64,000 nucleotides of DNA, taken from positions 62,001 to 126,000 of the forward strand of contig CAJJDP010000150.1 in assembly GCA_905182995.1 (NCBI GenBank). Direction: 5' to 3'. Shown here piece by piece: positions 1 to 14,206 of this stretch; positions within the stretch are counted from its first letter, which is position 1, and every line of letters starts with the position of its first letter. Origin of the DNA: Paramecium octaurelia. Its lineage: Eukaryota; Ciliophora; Oligohymenophorea; Peniculida; Parameciidae. A model generated the notes under the pieces. It had not been told where the DNA came from. It did not search any database and was given only the letters and a program-made list of their open reading frames with translations. Both the position numbers and the translations under genes were made by a program.

Positions 1-108
1 TCCAAATGATTATCCGATTCTGTCAAGAAATCGTATTACCTACATGAAAATGGACAGCTTTGCTAAAACTATTGATTCATAATAATTATTAATAACTTTA
101 TCAAATAG

Positions 109-1687
<1,579 letters not shown>

Positions 1688-2102
1688 AATATTAAAAATA
1701 ATTTTAATTCAAACTTTAAGGTTATTAGAAGGTATTATTACTATCCAATCACAGATCTGCTTTAAATAATAAGAGAATTACATTTATCCTCTTACGTAAT
1801 CTGAAAATTTCAAATAAAAATCAAGATTTATCCAAAATTTTAAAGAAAAAGCTGAAACCTTTTCTTAAAGTTTAGTTTGATATAAGACTCTACAAGTTGT
1901 AATTATGTTCTCTTATTTATAAATTGATAAACTAATTTAATTTATTTAGATATCTTATATTTTAATTCTATATTAATATAGTATTATATATTTAATAAAT
2001 ATAGTTTAGTACGAGAGTATCTCAGGATTTAGTATAATGAATTTTTTGTCAATGTGAATGAAACACTGAATATAAAAAATAATAAATAATTAATTAAACT
2101 AT
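1688..2102. other. intergenic spacer
   Basis: About 415 bp of very AT-rich sequence between the kinase start and the 3' end of the next minus-strand gene. It presumably holds the kinase promoter. No open frame, repeat or RNA gene is visible. Confidence 0.6.
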
Positions 2103-5100
2103 TCAAGTTATTTAGTCTATTAATAATATTTTTCTGAGATCTCTTTCCAAATGATCATTCAAAAACATCGAATCTTATGGAAAAATTTGTGTGATCTTTT
2201 TCACGTAATTTAATTTGTTTCTCATTTTAGGATAAAACCTAAAATAAATTAAGAAGGATCCTAAAACTAGAATTATAAAACTGCACAACAACAACCACTA
2301 AGAAATAATTTCTAAAATTACATCTAAAATAGTATCTAATTTATTTATTTGGTTCACAATGTCCTACTGCATTTAATCACACAATGAACTTATTACTTCT
2401 GAGCACAGATACACTGCTTCTAATTCCTCTACTGGAATTAAAGTTCTATTGGTCAATCCAGCATCCAATTCATATTTCAATTAATAATTAAAATCACTCA
2501 AAGTTGGTAGCAGACCTCTCTTCAAAATCCCATTTTTTGAATTTTCACAAAAGTAATCAAATTCAACATAGTTGCTCTATAATATACAAATAAGATAAAA
2601 CTTCATTTAATAATGGACACAGATTGGTTTCTCCAATTTTCTGGAAATACCCTAAAAAATCATTAGAAAATTGAAACTCATCCATATTAACATCTGTGGA
2701 TATGAATTCATTTATTTTACCAATACCTATGGAAACTTGTTCCATGAATTACACCCTATCTTATGAAGAGAAAAATTGAAATCTATTCCAAAAGTATAAA
2801 AGTTCCTTTTGTGAAAAGGCGGCTGGTACATAGACTCCAACATCAGAAAAGAGTTTAAAATAATTTAAAGTCTTAGGGAATTGCTAATAGAATGATGTTA
2901 TGATGAGAGTTAAGGTCAATATAACACCAGCACTTATAATGAATATTAGGAAATAGATGAATATTAATTTCAAAATAGGCGATGATTTATCATAGAGTTT
3001 TTCATCCTTAAAATTATTTTTTCCTCTCATTTTTTCCATAATCATAGATTCTTTGGCATTTAAATTGAATCTATACTTATAGATCATATCTGAATCAGAT
3101 TTAAGGTGATTGATCAAAAAGGATAGTCTCTTTAGATCTTTACTTACACTTGACAAATCAGTATATGATCTTAGATTAATAAATTTATCAATAATTCTTC
3201 TAAAGTGTCTGAGATAAAGAAAAGATCCAATAAGAAAAATAGTGGAAATTATCTGTGTTGGAAAACAAAGGAATGCAAACAAGTTTAATGTAGCATTCAT
3301 TTAATTTAAGAATTGATGATAAATCTCATGGGAAATATTATCAAATATAGTTATAAATTCTATATAATTTAGGTATTAGAAAGTTTAATGTGGTGCCACA
3401 CCTAAAATGTTGACATTAAATTAATTCAAATAAATAAGCTCTTATTTATAAAATGCATCTAATAATAAAGAAAAAGCTGATTAAACAGTCATGTTATAGT
3501 CTGTAGTATTAATAGGATTGTAATGGATTGTTTGTTGTTTAACAACCATATATTGATTAAATAAGAATTCTTGAAATTTCTGTTCTTAAAAATGTTCCTA
3601 AAAGTTTACTCGCATCACTGAATATTCTCTAATAATGTTCGATAAGGAGAAGGATTAATAGAATTGATTCTATGCCTCAGTAATCTAATTCAAATATTTG
3701 AGGTAGAAATAATCTTAGAGAGTGAATCTAGCTAAGAAAAATTTGTGAATTGGCTCAATAAAGAAATGATTGATTTGAATTTACTCATAATACAAAGTAA
3801 CCTTTTTAAGATCGTACGCCTTTAAAATAAAAAACTAAAATATAGTTGAGCATTGTTACCATTATAATAAATATCAAGATGATGATTATGACCATAACTA
3901 AGTTGATTGTTGACTTGACAATATGGGGTTGAGTGCCATTTGAATTAATTACAGTATGATACAGACAATATTTTTTATAGAAGCGAGATCTTCTTAATTC
4001 TTCATAGGAGGCATTGGATTAAGCTTCTTATTAAAATGATACTGTGTCATCTTCTTATTGGTTTTAATAAATGTTTCCGAGCATTTTAATTGTCTACTAT
4101 TCATTTTCGACTAATTATGAGATACTATTCTAAATATTAGATTCGATCAGTTAGATTTTCTTGGTGCTTTGTTTCTAAGTGGTTCTTAAGAAGTATTGAT
4201 TTGATTAATTTTAATGAATTTCATTCAAAGGAGAAAAGAACTAGAAGCATTCATCATAAGGACTGATTACTGCATCTTCATCGTTAATTAGGGAAGGTAA
4301 TTCACCCGAATTATAGTATTCTATTTATTTTTATGTTTAAATTGAAGATTCACATTCCATCATTCTGTAGATTCGAATGATGCTGTAAGTCTTCCTAATT
4401 TGAATATCCCCTTGGACTTCAAATAGATTTAATGATTGTCTCAGTTTACACAAATTTATTTTTTAGTTTAAACTTTGATTCTGCATTAAGAAGCATTATT
4501 CTTCATTAGGGAAGGTTATGATTGATTTAGTTGCAGATTCTGTGGTAAATTAGTTTAATTAAAAAAACAAAGAGGAAGGTAAACCATAGAGTAGTTTTTC
4601 TATTTAAAAGGAATCAGTAATCAATTAGGAAAAGTTCATCATCTTAAAGAAATCTTTACTAATGCCTTAGATTTTAGCATTTTCATCCACAACCAAAATT
4701 GCTAAAGGAGTTTCTAACTTTTAAATAAAGGAGATAAATTGAAAAAAAGATTATTAATCGAATTGAATATCATAAAAAAAGTGTATAGGTTACAAATAGC
4801 CACTCTTGCATTGACAAAAATTAATACCCTTTGTTCTAAAGTACAATCCCTTTCCTGTTTATAAGAATTTATCAATTTCTAAATCATGAGTTTCTCTTAT
4901 ACAATAGGGAAGAAGCACATTTGCATCCTTCAATTAAGAGAATTGCATTTAATCCCAGCCAAATATTTCACAAGCCTTTTTCGAAATACTTTGCAAGTAC
5001 AACTTCTTATTTTCATATACAAACACCAGATATGTCATTTTATTTGAGATACTATTGATGTCATTTGTAATAAATTATTAGTAAGTATTATTATCATGCG

Positions 5101-6787
5101 AACTAAAGTTGCAGAATTCGTATGCTCTATACCAATCGTTGACAACTTCTCCCATAAAAAACATTAAGATAGACTAATTTTTGGAGCTTGGGAACTTAAA
5201 AAATATTTGTCTCAATTGATTTTCTCTCTTAGAACTCTCTAAAGCAAAAGTTTAGATTTGTTCATATAATGGCTCATTATCTAGCATCAATATGGAGGAT
5301 AGAATTTGGATCTTCAATTTGATAATTGAGATCAAATTATTTCTAATTTACAAATGAAATGATTCAGAATGTAGAAAAGCAGTTATTCTTGCTGACAACT
5401 CTAGACATTCCTTATTGTTGGTTTCTAATTATTGGGCAAATTTATTGTACATCATTTTTTTTATAATAAAGGTGAACACAATCCAATTGATTTATTAGAC
5501 AAAGGTTAACAAATGCTTATATTTCTAATCTTCTATTCTATAATAGATTTCCTAATGATATCCTAATTGATGTAAGGCAGACAGAAGATGACACATCTTA
5601 TAGAAGTGCTTCCCTTTCTTATGTAAATTTAGTTGTCTAAACTATTGAACGATTGAATTTTAGAATTATTAGGATATATCTAATTGAATTAGATTCAATT
5701 CCAAAGGATCGATAGTTTTGTATTTGTTTTCACAAGAGCAACCAACTGTTTAACAACTTTTAAGATGCTTACTAAATTTGATTCCATTAAGGATGCAATT
5801 TTTTTACTAAGAAAATTGATTGTCTGCAAATATAAAGCAAACTAAGAAGTGCAACATGTCAATCGATAACTTTTAGGGGTCATTTAGGATGATGAATTCT
5901 ATGTAATAGCATAAAGACTTCCAAATGCAGTATATTAATAAGGGATTCAACAGCATCAAATATCCTATGTTCAAAAGCTACTCTGAAAATATGCAGATGG
6001 ATATAATCAAGCCAGAAGAGGCAAAGAATATTAGAATAAAGCAATGTTTGAGATCACAGTACTTCATTTGAATCAAAATTGTATATATACGAATCAAGCT
6101 AATGAACAAATAAATACAACTTTAAAGCCTGTCTGTGATGGGATTGTCCAACAAGATAAACACATAGGATTAAAGTATTCTAAGAAGATAGATGATGAAA
6201 TCTAAATAGTCATCTTCGATTTTCTTATCCATTTTATCTGTTAATAGTAAGGTAGTATTATTTAAAATATAATAGCTTATGGAAAATACATGCACAAACA
6301 AGAGAAACAGTAAATTTTAGATCACAAAGTAAAGGTTAGAATTGAAATTGATTTTCAAATTAAATAACCCTAAACAAAGTAAAGGTTGCAGTAACATATA
6401 ATTTATGACTTTTGATGTAAGCATCAGATAATAGATTGAGACTGATTTTAATTGCTTCTTTTCAAATGTTTTCATCTGACTTATTTTTTATTTCTAATTT
6501 TCAAAGCACATACTAATTAGCAATATTATTATCCAGACATTAAGAATCAACACAGAATACTCAGCCACATTCACTTGTTCCAAAAATTAAAGGAGGATTG
6601 CTTTAGGTATTTCCATAATTGATTCAAATTAATTATGTCTAACTCTATTCGAGACAAATGGGTAGATCAAAAAAAAAATACTCAATATTTGACTCAAGAT
6701 CACATAAAAGAGAGTGTTTTTCCATTTTAGTTAGCTCTCCTAGAAATTCAACTGAATCAATAAAGACTCAAGCATCTCCAATTTCAT
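2103..6787 (-). CDS. PAS-domain multi-pass membrane protein, TmcB-like (copy 2)
   Basis: Large membrane protein, about 1,500 aa. From ATG at 6787 (MKLEMLESLL) the N-terminal third is a string of hydrophobic helices, for example LSIFFLIYPFV, SVLILNVWIIILL, LYFVIQNLLFLLFVHVF and ASSGLIISICIF. A short cysteine-rich stretch follows (KSCQTVGCSC), then a PAS-like segment near 4.6-5.05 kb with SKKACEIFGWDQ and VLLPYCIRETHDLEIDKFL. Further transmembrane segments lie at about 2.9-3.3 kb, and the C-terminus is FLNDHLERDLRKI. This order (membrane helices, Cys motif, PAS, membrane helices) matches what I know of TmcB-like PAS proteins of ciliates, whose function is poorly known, perhaps sensory. It is a tandem paralogue of the next gene upstream, with 56 bp between them. 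Internal introns were not all placed. Confidence 0.8.
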
Positions 6788-6843
6788 TTCGAAACTTAAT
6801 ATTATTGTAAAATTATGATTAATCAAATCAGATCAAACTTTTA

Positions 6844-9800
6844 TCAAATCAATTTTTCACTTGTAACCATTCTTCTTAGTTCTCTTTCAAAATGGTCATT
6901 TAGGAAGATTGTTTCTAGTGGGAATATTAATGAGATCATTTTGGTTCTATTAAGTTTCAATCTAAAAACTTTGAAAACTGAAAACTAAATAACAATAATC
7001 AGCATGATAGTATAAGTCAGGCTTAAAGCATTTATGATCTTTAAAATATTGATATATATACATTATATAATTCCTCGATTTTTAAGGTTTGTGAACTAAT
7101 ATCTTTTTCCATTTTAAACGTAATTTCAGAAATTACATCCGAGCCTAAATAAACAGCTTCCAATTCCTCTTTTGGAGGGGATTTACGAGTTGTCGGAAAG
7201 TTGATATCTAATTCTGTCTTCAATATATTATTAAAATTAGTCAGTGATGCTCTCAAACCCAATTTCAATATTCCATTTTGAGAATTTTAACAAAAGTAAT
7301 CTAAATCATAATATTTTGAACTATTCAACAATTAGCATAGATTGTTTTGCTCCAAGTATTCATAATCGTCTAAAAATTATTATGAAAATTGCAAAGTCGA
7401 ACTCTCAATATGTAAGTTTAAGAAAGTGTCAATTTTGCTAACTGCTTTTTATATTTAATCAACAAAGAACACTCTATCATCAGTAGTATAGTAAGTGAAA
7501 TAAAAGAAGAAATACAAGATTTCTTTTTAGGAGAAAGAGGCAGGAACATAAACACCAATATCAGAAAGGGATTTAAAAAAGTGAATAGTTGTGGAGAATT
7601 TGCTCATATAATCACTGCCAACATAAGTTAAAGGACCAGCTATCATCAAATATTGTAATAGCAAAGCTAGGACTGAAAAAATAAGAGGGAATTTCGAAAT
7701 CCTAATAAATTGTCTAACAACTTTTGGTTCATTGACCACATTTTTGATCTCCTTCTTAGATTCCTTGATTTTATTCTTTGCTAATACTTCCTCCTTTCCA
7801 ATCAAATTAAATTTATACATGTGGATCAATTCAGATCCTTGTTTTAAACTTTGAAGTATAAATTATTGTCTATTTTGATCGGTATCAAGTTCAATCTGTT
7901 CTATGTGTTTGCTGAGGTCAAAAAACTTCTCAATGAATCGATTGTAATAGTTGTAATAATACCCAAGTAACAAAACGGATATTAATACTGCAATTGATAT
8001 TGGAATGACCATGATTATCCATCTCTGAACAACCAATTCAATTTTTTCGATAGATTCTTCAAACATTAGATCAGATATCTTATCAAAGATAGTTACAAAT
8101 AAGATATAGTTCTTATATTAATATGTGTTATAAGGATTCGTGCCTTTAACTGATTAAGGGTTGATGTAAATCTACTCTTGTTTGTAAAAGGCATCAAGCA
8201 AGATACTAAATGCATTAAATAAGGTCACATTGTATTCTTGCAATTTAATTGGAGCATAGTGAGTTATTTACTATTAGATACTAACGTATTCGTCTTTGAT
8301 AAATTATGATAATGTCTCATCCTAAAAATGATCCTGAAAGTTAATTTTGAATTCATCAAATGACCCTATCAATAGAGGGTTAATAAATTTTTAATAATAG
8401 TTAAGTCTATCTTTGGTTATGTTCTAATATAGGTTTAAAATTTGGTAATCTTGGAGCATATAACGAGTCAAAAAGAACTTCTGCATCGGCTCTATAAAAT
8501 AATGATTAATTTAGATTGATTCGTAGTAATAATTTAGTGAGTAAAAGTCTGTTTTTGAGAATGAAATATTCTAAATATATATCAAATAATTACAATCGAT
8601 AGGAATAAGACTTAATTGATTAGAGCAAAAAACAGATATCCAAAAAGCTTACTCAATAAAGGTATAACTGGAGTTTAGTCGTTAAGTTGATTTACAAGAG
8701 TGTATTTTCTATAATACACTGATTTTCTTAAACCAGCCATTGAAGATGCTTGAGACCCTTCTATAGCAAAATTCTCCTGATTTCTTATGTCATTGTCATA
8801 CACATTCCCCAATATCTTAATAGTTTTATTATCATAATCGATAATATTTGATTCGCTATAATGATATATTTTTACTTTCTCTTCATCAATTTATTCTAGA
8901 TTCTTCTCCTCTAATTCACTCAAAAATCTGACATCCGTTTTCCTTTGAGTTTGAATAATCATGTTTGAAGAGGGTTCATTTAACAGGGAATTCTCATAAG
9001 GAAGAACAATAGATTCTTCTTGATTAATTGGTAAATTATTTTCTTAATTCAATTGCAATTCTATTGATTATGCTAGATTCATTTTTTTATTTTCTTATAT
9101 CTTCTTTAACCTTATGATTTTATAATTACTCCGTCTCAAAACTTCACAACTCACTTCATATTAAGATAATTTCTATTAATGTCTTAGACTTGTAATCTTC
9201 TATGTAGTTGTGGTAAATTCTTATGCAAAAAATGAATCTTTAGGAAAATAAAACTAAAATTAATATTAAATTTAGGTTCCGTTCAATATATCATTGTTTA
9301 AAAATAAGTCTGTTGTTAAATTATAAAGTGATTTTTCTATCTATAATTAATCGATGATTTTTGGATTGAAATTTAACTTTTTGAATAATTCTTTGTTTAC
9401 TCCCTAAATTTTATTTGCTTAATCAATCAAAATCATTGGATCTGCCTATTCTTAACAATTTATAAAAGTGATAAAGCGAAATGATTGATTACAATCAAAA
9501 TAGAGATCAAAAAAGAATTCTATGTTTTACAAATAACCTGACTTTAATTAACAAAAGTTAGAACCTACTTGTCTAAAGTACGCTCCTTTTCCATTCTACA
9601 AAAAATCTGCTATGTATTAATCATGAATATCTCTAACCACTGCTGGAATCAATGGATCTGGAGTTACAATCAACTCAAATTATTTTTATTAAAAACCAAA
9701 GACTCCTGGGGCCTTCTTAGAATATGAAATAATTTTAAGTTTTCTGTCATCATAAGAATAAATTAAATATGCCATTTTGTTTGCTAATCTATTAAAATCA

Positions 9801-11614
9801 ACATCAGTTACGATACTTAATAATGAATTATCAATAGCATTGATTTATAATTAATCGAATGCCTTTTTCCAATCATATTTGATTTCGGCATAAAAAAACA
9901 TTAATTGGGATTAATTTCTTTGGCTTGGAAATGAATCATATATAGATTTTAGTATCTTTTCTTGCTTTTCAACACTCTCCAATAAGTTGTAATATTAATA
10001 TGTCAAGTCAGCCTTACTCTGCTATTTAACTAATAACTATTGCAATTGTAATTTTTATTGAATTATGTCAATCAAACCATCTTTAATACTTTAATTAAAA
10101 CCCTCAGATTGAACAAACTAATTGATTTTTAAGGAGAGTTTGGTTTTATCAGAATGATTTACATCTAATTTTGCATTCAAACTGATGTACAAATTCTATT
10201 TGATCATCATAATAAAGAATTTCCATTTAATTCTCTATATATAAGATAGATTATTTAATATTAACTTATTCTCCACTTTACTGTATATTTCATAGACTTC
10301 TCCATGGTATTATTGAGCAAATAAGAAATGAATAAGAAAATAAAAGCAATCCTTGGGTTCTTAATTTTAAATCAATTTTTTCATTCTCTCTACCAATCGA
10401 TAATAAAGTTCTTATTCTACAACATCTGACAGTACAACCATTTTATTGGGGTTACTCGAGCTTAGCTCCTATATTTTACACTAACATTTGGGATTTTGAC
10501 ATTACTAAAAATGTCTATATTAATAAATCGAGTTGAGAATACAAGTTTACTAGAATGACTGTCTCTGTTAGTTGAATAATGATGAACATATTAGATTATT
10601 GACTTCAAATAAATTAAGTATTTAATGGTTTGAAGTAAGCATTAAAAATTACAACTAATTATGTACATAGATACCAATTAAAATTAGCAGGGGCGACAAA
10701 AGTATAAAAAATATCATGGGTTAATTAATCTGAGTAAGGGAACTTAGAGCTATTATAACCCCACAGGAATGAATGAATATTAAGAGCATTATTTAACAAT
10801 TATTAGAGTATTCCTTATAAATATATATGGAAACGATTTCTAAGAATGTGATCAGCAAAAATATAATTGATTGACCATAATTTGCCACCTCTTTGGAACT
10901 CAGTATAAATATGTATGGTTGAATCATTTGTAAGAGAAATATTAAATAGTCTTGAAAATTGACCTATAGTTTTTTACATATTCTATCTTTCACTATCAAA
11001 GTTCCCTCAAGGAGAATAAAATAAAATAGGGATATAAAATGGATGATTGCCAAATAAACGACATCATTGATAAACCAACCATAACTCTAATCTTTACTTG
11101 ACCTTTGTAAATTATGGAGAGCAATTATTAAAAAAGGTATTGAAAACACTACAGAAATGCAAATAAAGAAGAAAGTCATCATTTTCAAAATGATATTTTA
11201 AAAATTTTATTTCCTAATATTTTTTTCAATAGTATCTTTTGTATTAAGGTTGGCAATTATAACAAAACCAATTCCCAAAAAAATTATCAAATTAAACGCA
11301 AATTGTAGATAATTTTGAAGCGAAGCATTTGCGAATATCTAATTGATTAGATCTATTAATAATTGCAATAAAGAATAAAATCGATTTTCAACTACCTCAG
11401 ATCTTAAAGCTTTAAAGCCGCTTCTTACATCGTATGAACTTGGGTATATAACTAATAATAATGAAAATAATCGTCCTAATGCATAAAATCCTGGAAGCTA
11501 AGTGATTTTTAATTGGCAGTCAAAATATCCCAGCTGAATACAGAATAATTCGATAGATAAGGCAATCATTCTATTTATAAATAAATATTATCGATATTTT
11601 TCATAATGGCTCAT
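6844..11614 (-). CDS. PAS-domain multi-pass membrane protein, TmcB-like (copy 1)
   Basis: Paralogue of the 2103-6787 gene, in the same orientation and of similar size (4.77 kb). ATG at 11614 gives MSHYEKYRQYLFINRMIAL, then the family-typical N-terminal membrane segment (LPGFYALGRLFSLLLVIYP) and more helices (YLQFAFNLIIFLGIGFVII). The region around 10.3-10.5 kb corresponds to the cysteine-rich linker, and 9.5-9.9 kb to the PAS-like part. Near the C-terminus a membrane anchor is seen at 7.9-8.07 kb (VVQRWIIMVIPISIAVLIS). The C-terminus TIFLNDHFERELRRM parallels FLNDHLERDLRKI of the other copy. The stop is TGA at 6844-6846. The role is unknown, and a sensory or signalling membrane protein is the usual guess for PAS-containing members. 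I did not resolve every intron. Confidence 0.8.
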
Positions 11615-13328
11615 CAATCAATACTAATAAATTGTGAATTAAAGTGAAGCTGAATTCTTATATCTTCTTATTTAGATACAACGCATAACTTATTTAAAAA
11701 ATGAAGCAAACAAATTACTGAGACTCACTCAACAAAATGCTTATCAACAGTTATTTTCTTATCAAAACAATTATTTATAATCACTTTACAAGTGTAAATT
11801 AATCATACTCTTATGAAAAAGATTGTTAAAGTGATTCTTACATATATATATTTATTTATAAATAATATCCCATAAAATAAATAAAAGAAAGTTGAGAATT
11901 AAATACAAATGATACAATTCGGCAATCAAAGCATAATATTTTTAGGAAGTAAAAATCAAAAAACTTTTATTGTCAACATCAGATTTGAAATAATATTTGT
12001 TCCTTTTAAAAACCACAAATTTAAATATATTATGAAAAAAATTAATTATTAAATAATAAGTTAATAAATTGTTAATTTTTATTTCCTTCTCAAATTTAGT
12101 TGGGATAAATCAAACTTCCAAAACATTTTATCTATTTCTTAAGCTCTGTTATTTAGAAAATAAACAGGAGTTAAATTAAATCATAAAATAACAATAATTC
12201 TTCAAATTTCGAAATTGAACTATAAATGGCCCCCATTCTCTTAACTATAATGCTAATTTGAGTTTTTTATTTTGAATTAAATTAATTGACATTCGATTAA
12301 AATAAAATTATTCATCCTAACTTATTAGATAGAGAGTCTAATTGGTCTTGAAGAATTAAAGTTAATGAGTACATTTAATAAGGATACAGACCTTTTTATA
12401 AAATGATAGATAAATTTTATTTACATAAAAAATAACTTTGAATCAACTCACTATTTAATGTATATAATATTAAATATTCAGTATATAAATACTAAGAGAG
12501 AGTAACAGCATCAAATTTTTTAAAAAGATCTTTAACAGGTTTAATGTAAAGGTTATTATTATCTCCTCTTGTTCTTAGATGCACCTTTGCTACATCTCCT
12601 ACTAAACCAAATATTCATACAATAATCATATAGAATTTGTATTTGAAAATCAAATTATTGAAGTTTTTAATATTCTAAATGGATCAAAAATTAGATACTT
12701 CAATATTTATGTTACTAAAGAGCTGTAGTATATAAATCGATGAGTGTCTTATTAAAAGAGTTGATTATTTGACTTGGTATATCAACAAGACCTATTTCAA
12801 TGCTTATTTTAAGAATTCAATTATATAATTTAAGATGTCTACTGAATTAAATATAAATATAAAGTTTAGTGAAGGTACTTAAGGCAATATTTGTTAGAAT
12901 TTTGGTGTATTTCCCTAATGTTTCGTTTCTGAGGTTTTAATACTTTAGCATCAATCAATTTCATGATAAATATTGATTTAAAATGAGAGCATCATAATAT
13001 CAACAGATTATTAGAATTTCTTACTGTTTTTGAGTTTACTACTTTATAATAAATTGCTTACTTTCATAAATATCATGATTCTATTAACTAAGAAGCACAT
13101 TCAGAAATACTCAAAAGTAAGAGAAATCGTTACAATTGAGAAAAGGACATTGATGGTGATTTCTACAAGCCTAGCATTGCAAATGACTGAGACTAATAAA
13201 GAGACGTTTACTCCAATGACTGGACAGCGAGTTAAATAAATTTTGTGTGCTTGGATTGAATGAGATATTAATATTGATCCAAATAAGTGGGCATATAAAT
13301 ATATAAATAAATATATTGATTAATAAAA
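11615..13328. other. 1.7-kb gene-poor region
   Basis: Unusually long for this genome. Most of it (11.62-12.48 kb) is featureless AT-rich DNA. Coding-like traces are seen on the minus strand at about 12.49-12.83 kb. On the plus strand, a short exon pair at about 13.07-13.19 kb, joined by a possible 29-nt intron, ends DIDGDFYKPSIAND before a TGA. No complete gene can be assembled. Confidence 0.5.
12492..12830 (-). pseudogene. degraded coding remnant
   Basis: The minus strand shows coding-looking pieces in different phases: EIGLVDIPSQIINSFNKTL near 12.8 kb, FNNLIFKYKFYM near 12.65 kb, and VHLRTRGDNNNLYIKPVKD near 12.5-12.6 kb. TGA codons fall between them, and the few GT...AG pairs available do not restore one frame. 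It may be a dead gene copy, or a fast-evolving small gene with introns I could not place. No family was recognised. Confidence 0.3.
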
Positions 13329-14161
13329 ATGAAAAAAATAATAAGACCACTGATTGGTTTGATTCAGAGATCATTTTAATAGGCAGCATAACGTAATGAT
13401 GATTAATTGATTTTGATTAGCTGTGCCATTTGTGGGAACACAACCATTCATCATTTCAAAACACAGAAATATCATGGCATTATATGATTTGACTCCTGAA
13501 ATAGGGAGTCAACACTTCATTGCTTCTACGGCTACAATAATAGGTGATGTAGAATTGGCATCTCAATGTGTGGTATGGTATGGCGCAGTCTTAAGAGGGG
13601 ATCTCAATGGAATCAGGTATCGAGTCCAATTAACCTAGAATCCTGAATCGAGTTATCATTGGAGAAAGATCAGTGTTGCACACTGCAGCATCATTGCCAA
13701 ATGGCATGCCAGCTGTATTAAGCATTGGAAATAATGTCATGGTCCAAAATGATTGCACTCTCTACTCTTGCACTATTGGAGATAATTGTTTCATTGGCTA
13801 CAGATCCATCATCCTTGAGGGAGCCAAATTAGAAGATGGGGCAGTTTTAGCACCAGGAACAGTAGTACCACCTGGAAGACTCATTCCTAGCAATTAATTG
13901 TGGGCAGGCAATCCAGCCTAATATGTAAGAGATGTAGAAGAGGTAACTATTATGTGCGATATCAAAACATAGAAAGACTTGAATTAATTATCATATGTGA
14001 TTGGCAATCAATTTGCTATAGCCAGAGAGCATGATTACGAATATCTACCATACAATAGTGCATATCTGCAGAAAGAAAATTCTCCAGAAGATTCCAACCC
14101 AGAGTTGGTGGCTACATTAAGACAATACGAAGATTGGGAAGAAGGATAGGTCAAGTTGTGA
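13329..14161 (+). CDS. gamma-carbonic anhydrase-like mitochondrial protein
   Basis: Left-handed beta-helix protein of the gamma-CA/CAL family, which forms part of mitochondrial complex I in plants and protists. ATG at 13329 starts a basic, acid-free leader (MKKIIRPLIGLIQRSF) suited to mitochondrial import. Introns at 13393-13420 (28 nt) and 13617-13638 (22 nt) give a 260-aa protein. Hexapeptide repeats include ATIIGDVELA, VVWYGAVLRGDLNGIR, VLSIGNNVMVQN and CTIGDNCFIG. Of the three zinc-binding histidines of active gamma-CAs, only the first has a counterpart (SVLHTA). The usual GHSxxLHGC block reads QNDCTLYSC, so two ligands are lost and the protein is probably not an active anhydrase. The C-terminal tail (EHDYEYLPY) is an extension. 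Confidence 0.9.
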
Positions 14162-14206
14162 GCCAAATTTATAAAATAATAACAGAAATAAAAATAATTA
14201 ATCAAT

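Noticed and set aside
5770-6360. Long plus-strand open frame opposite the PAS protein's N-terminus (MLTKFDSIKDAIFLL...).
   Set aside because: The minus strand gives an uninterrupted membrane-protein frame that aligns with the paralogue, while the plus frame has an internal TGA. It is an antisense shadow.
6640-6840. Plus-strand frame starting MSNSIRDKWVDQKK.
   Set aside because: It lies over the true N-terminal exon of the minus-strand PAS gene (MKLEMLESLL...), which matches the tandem copy.
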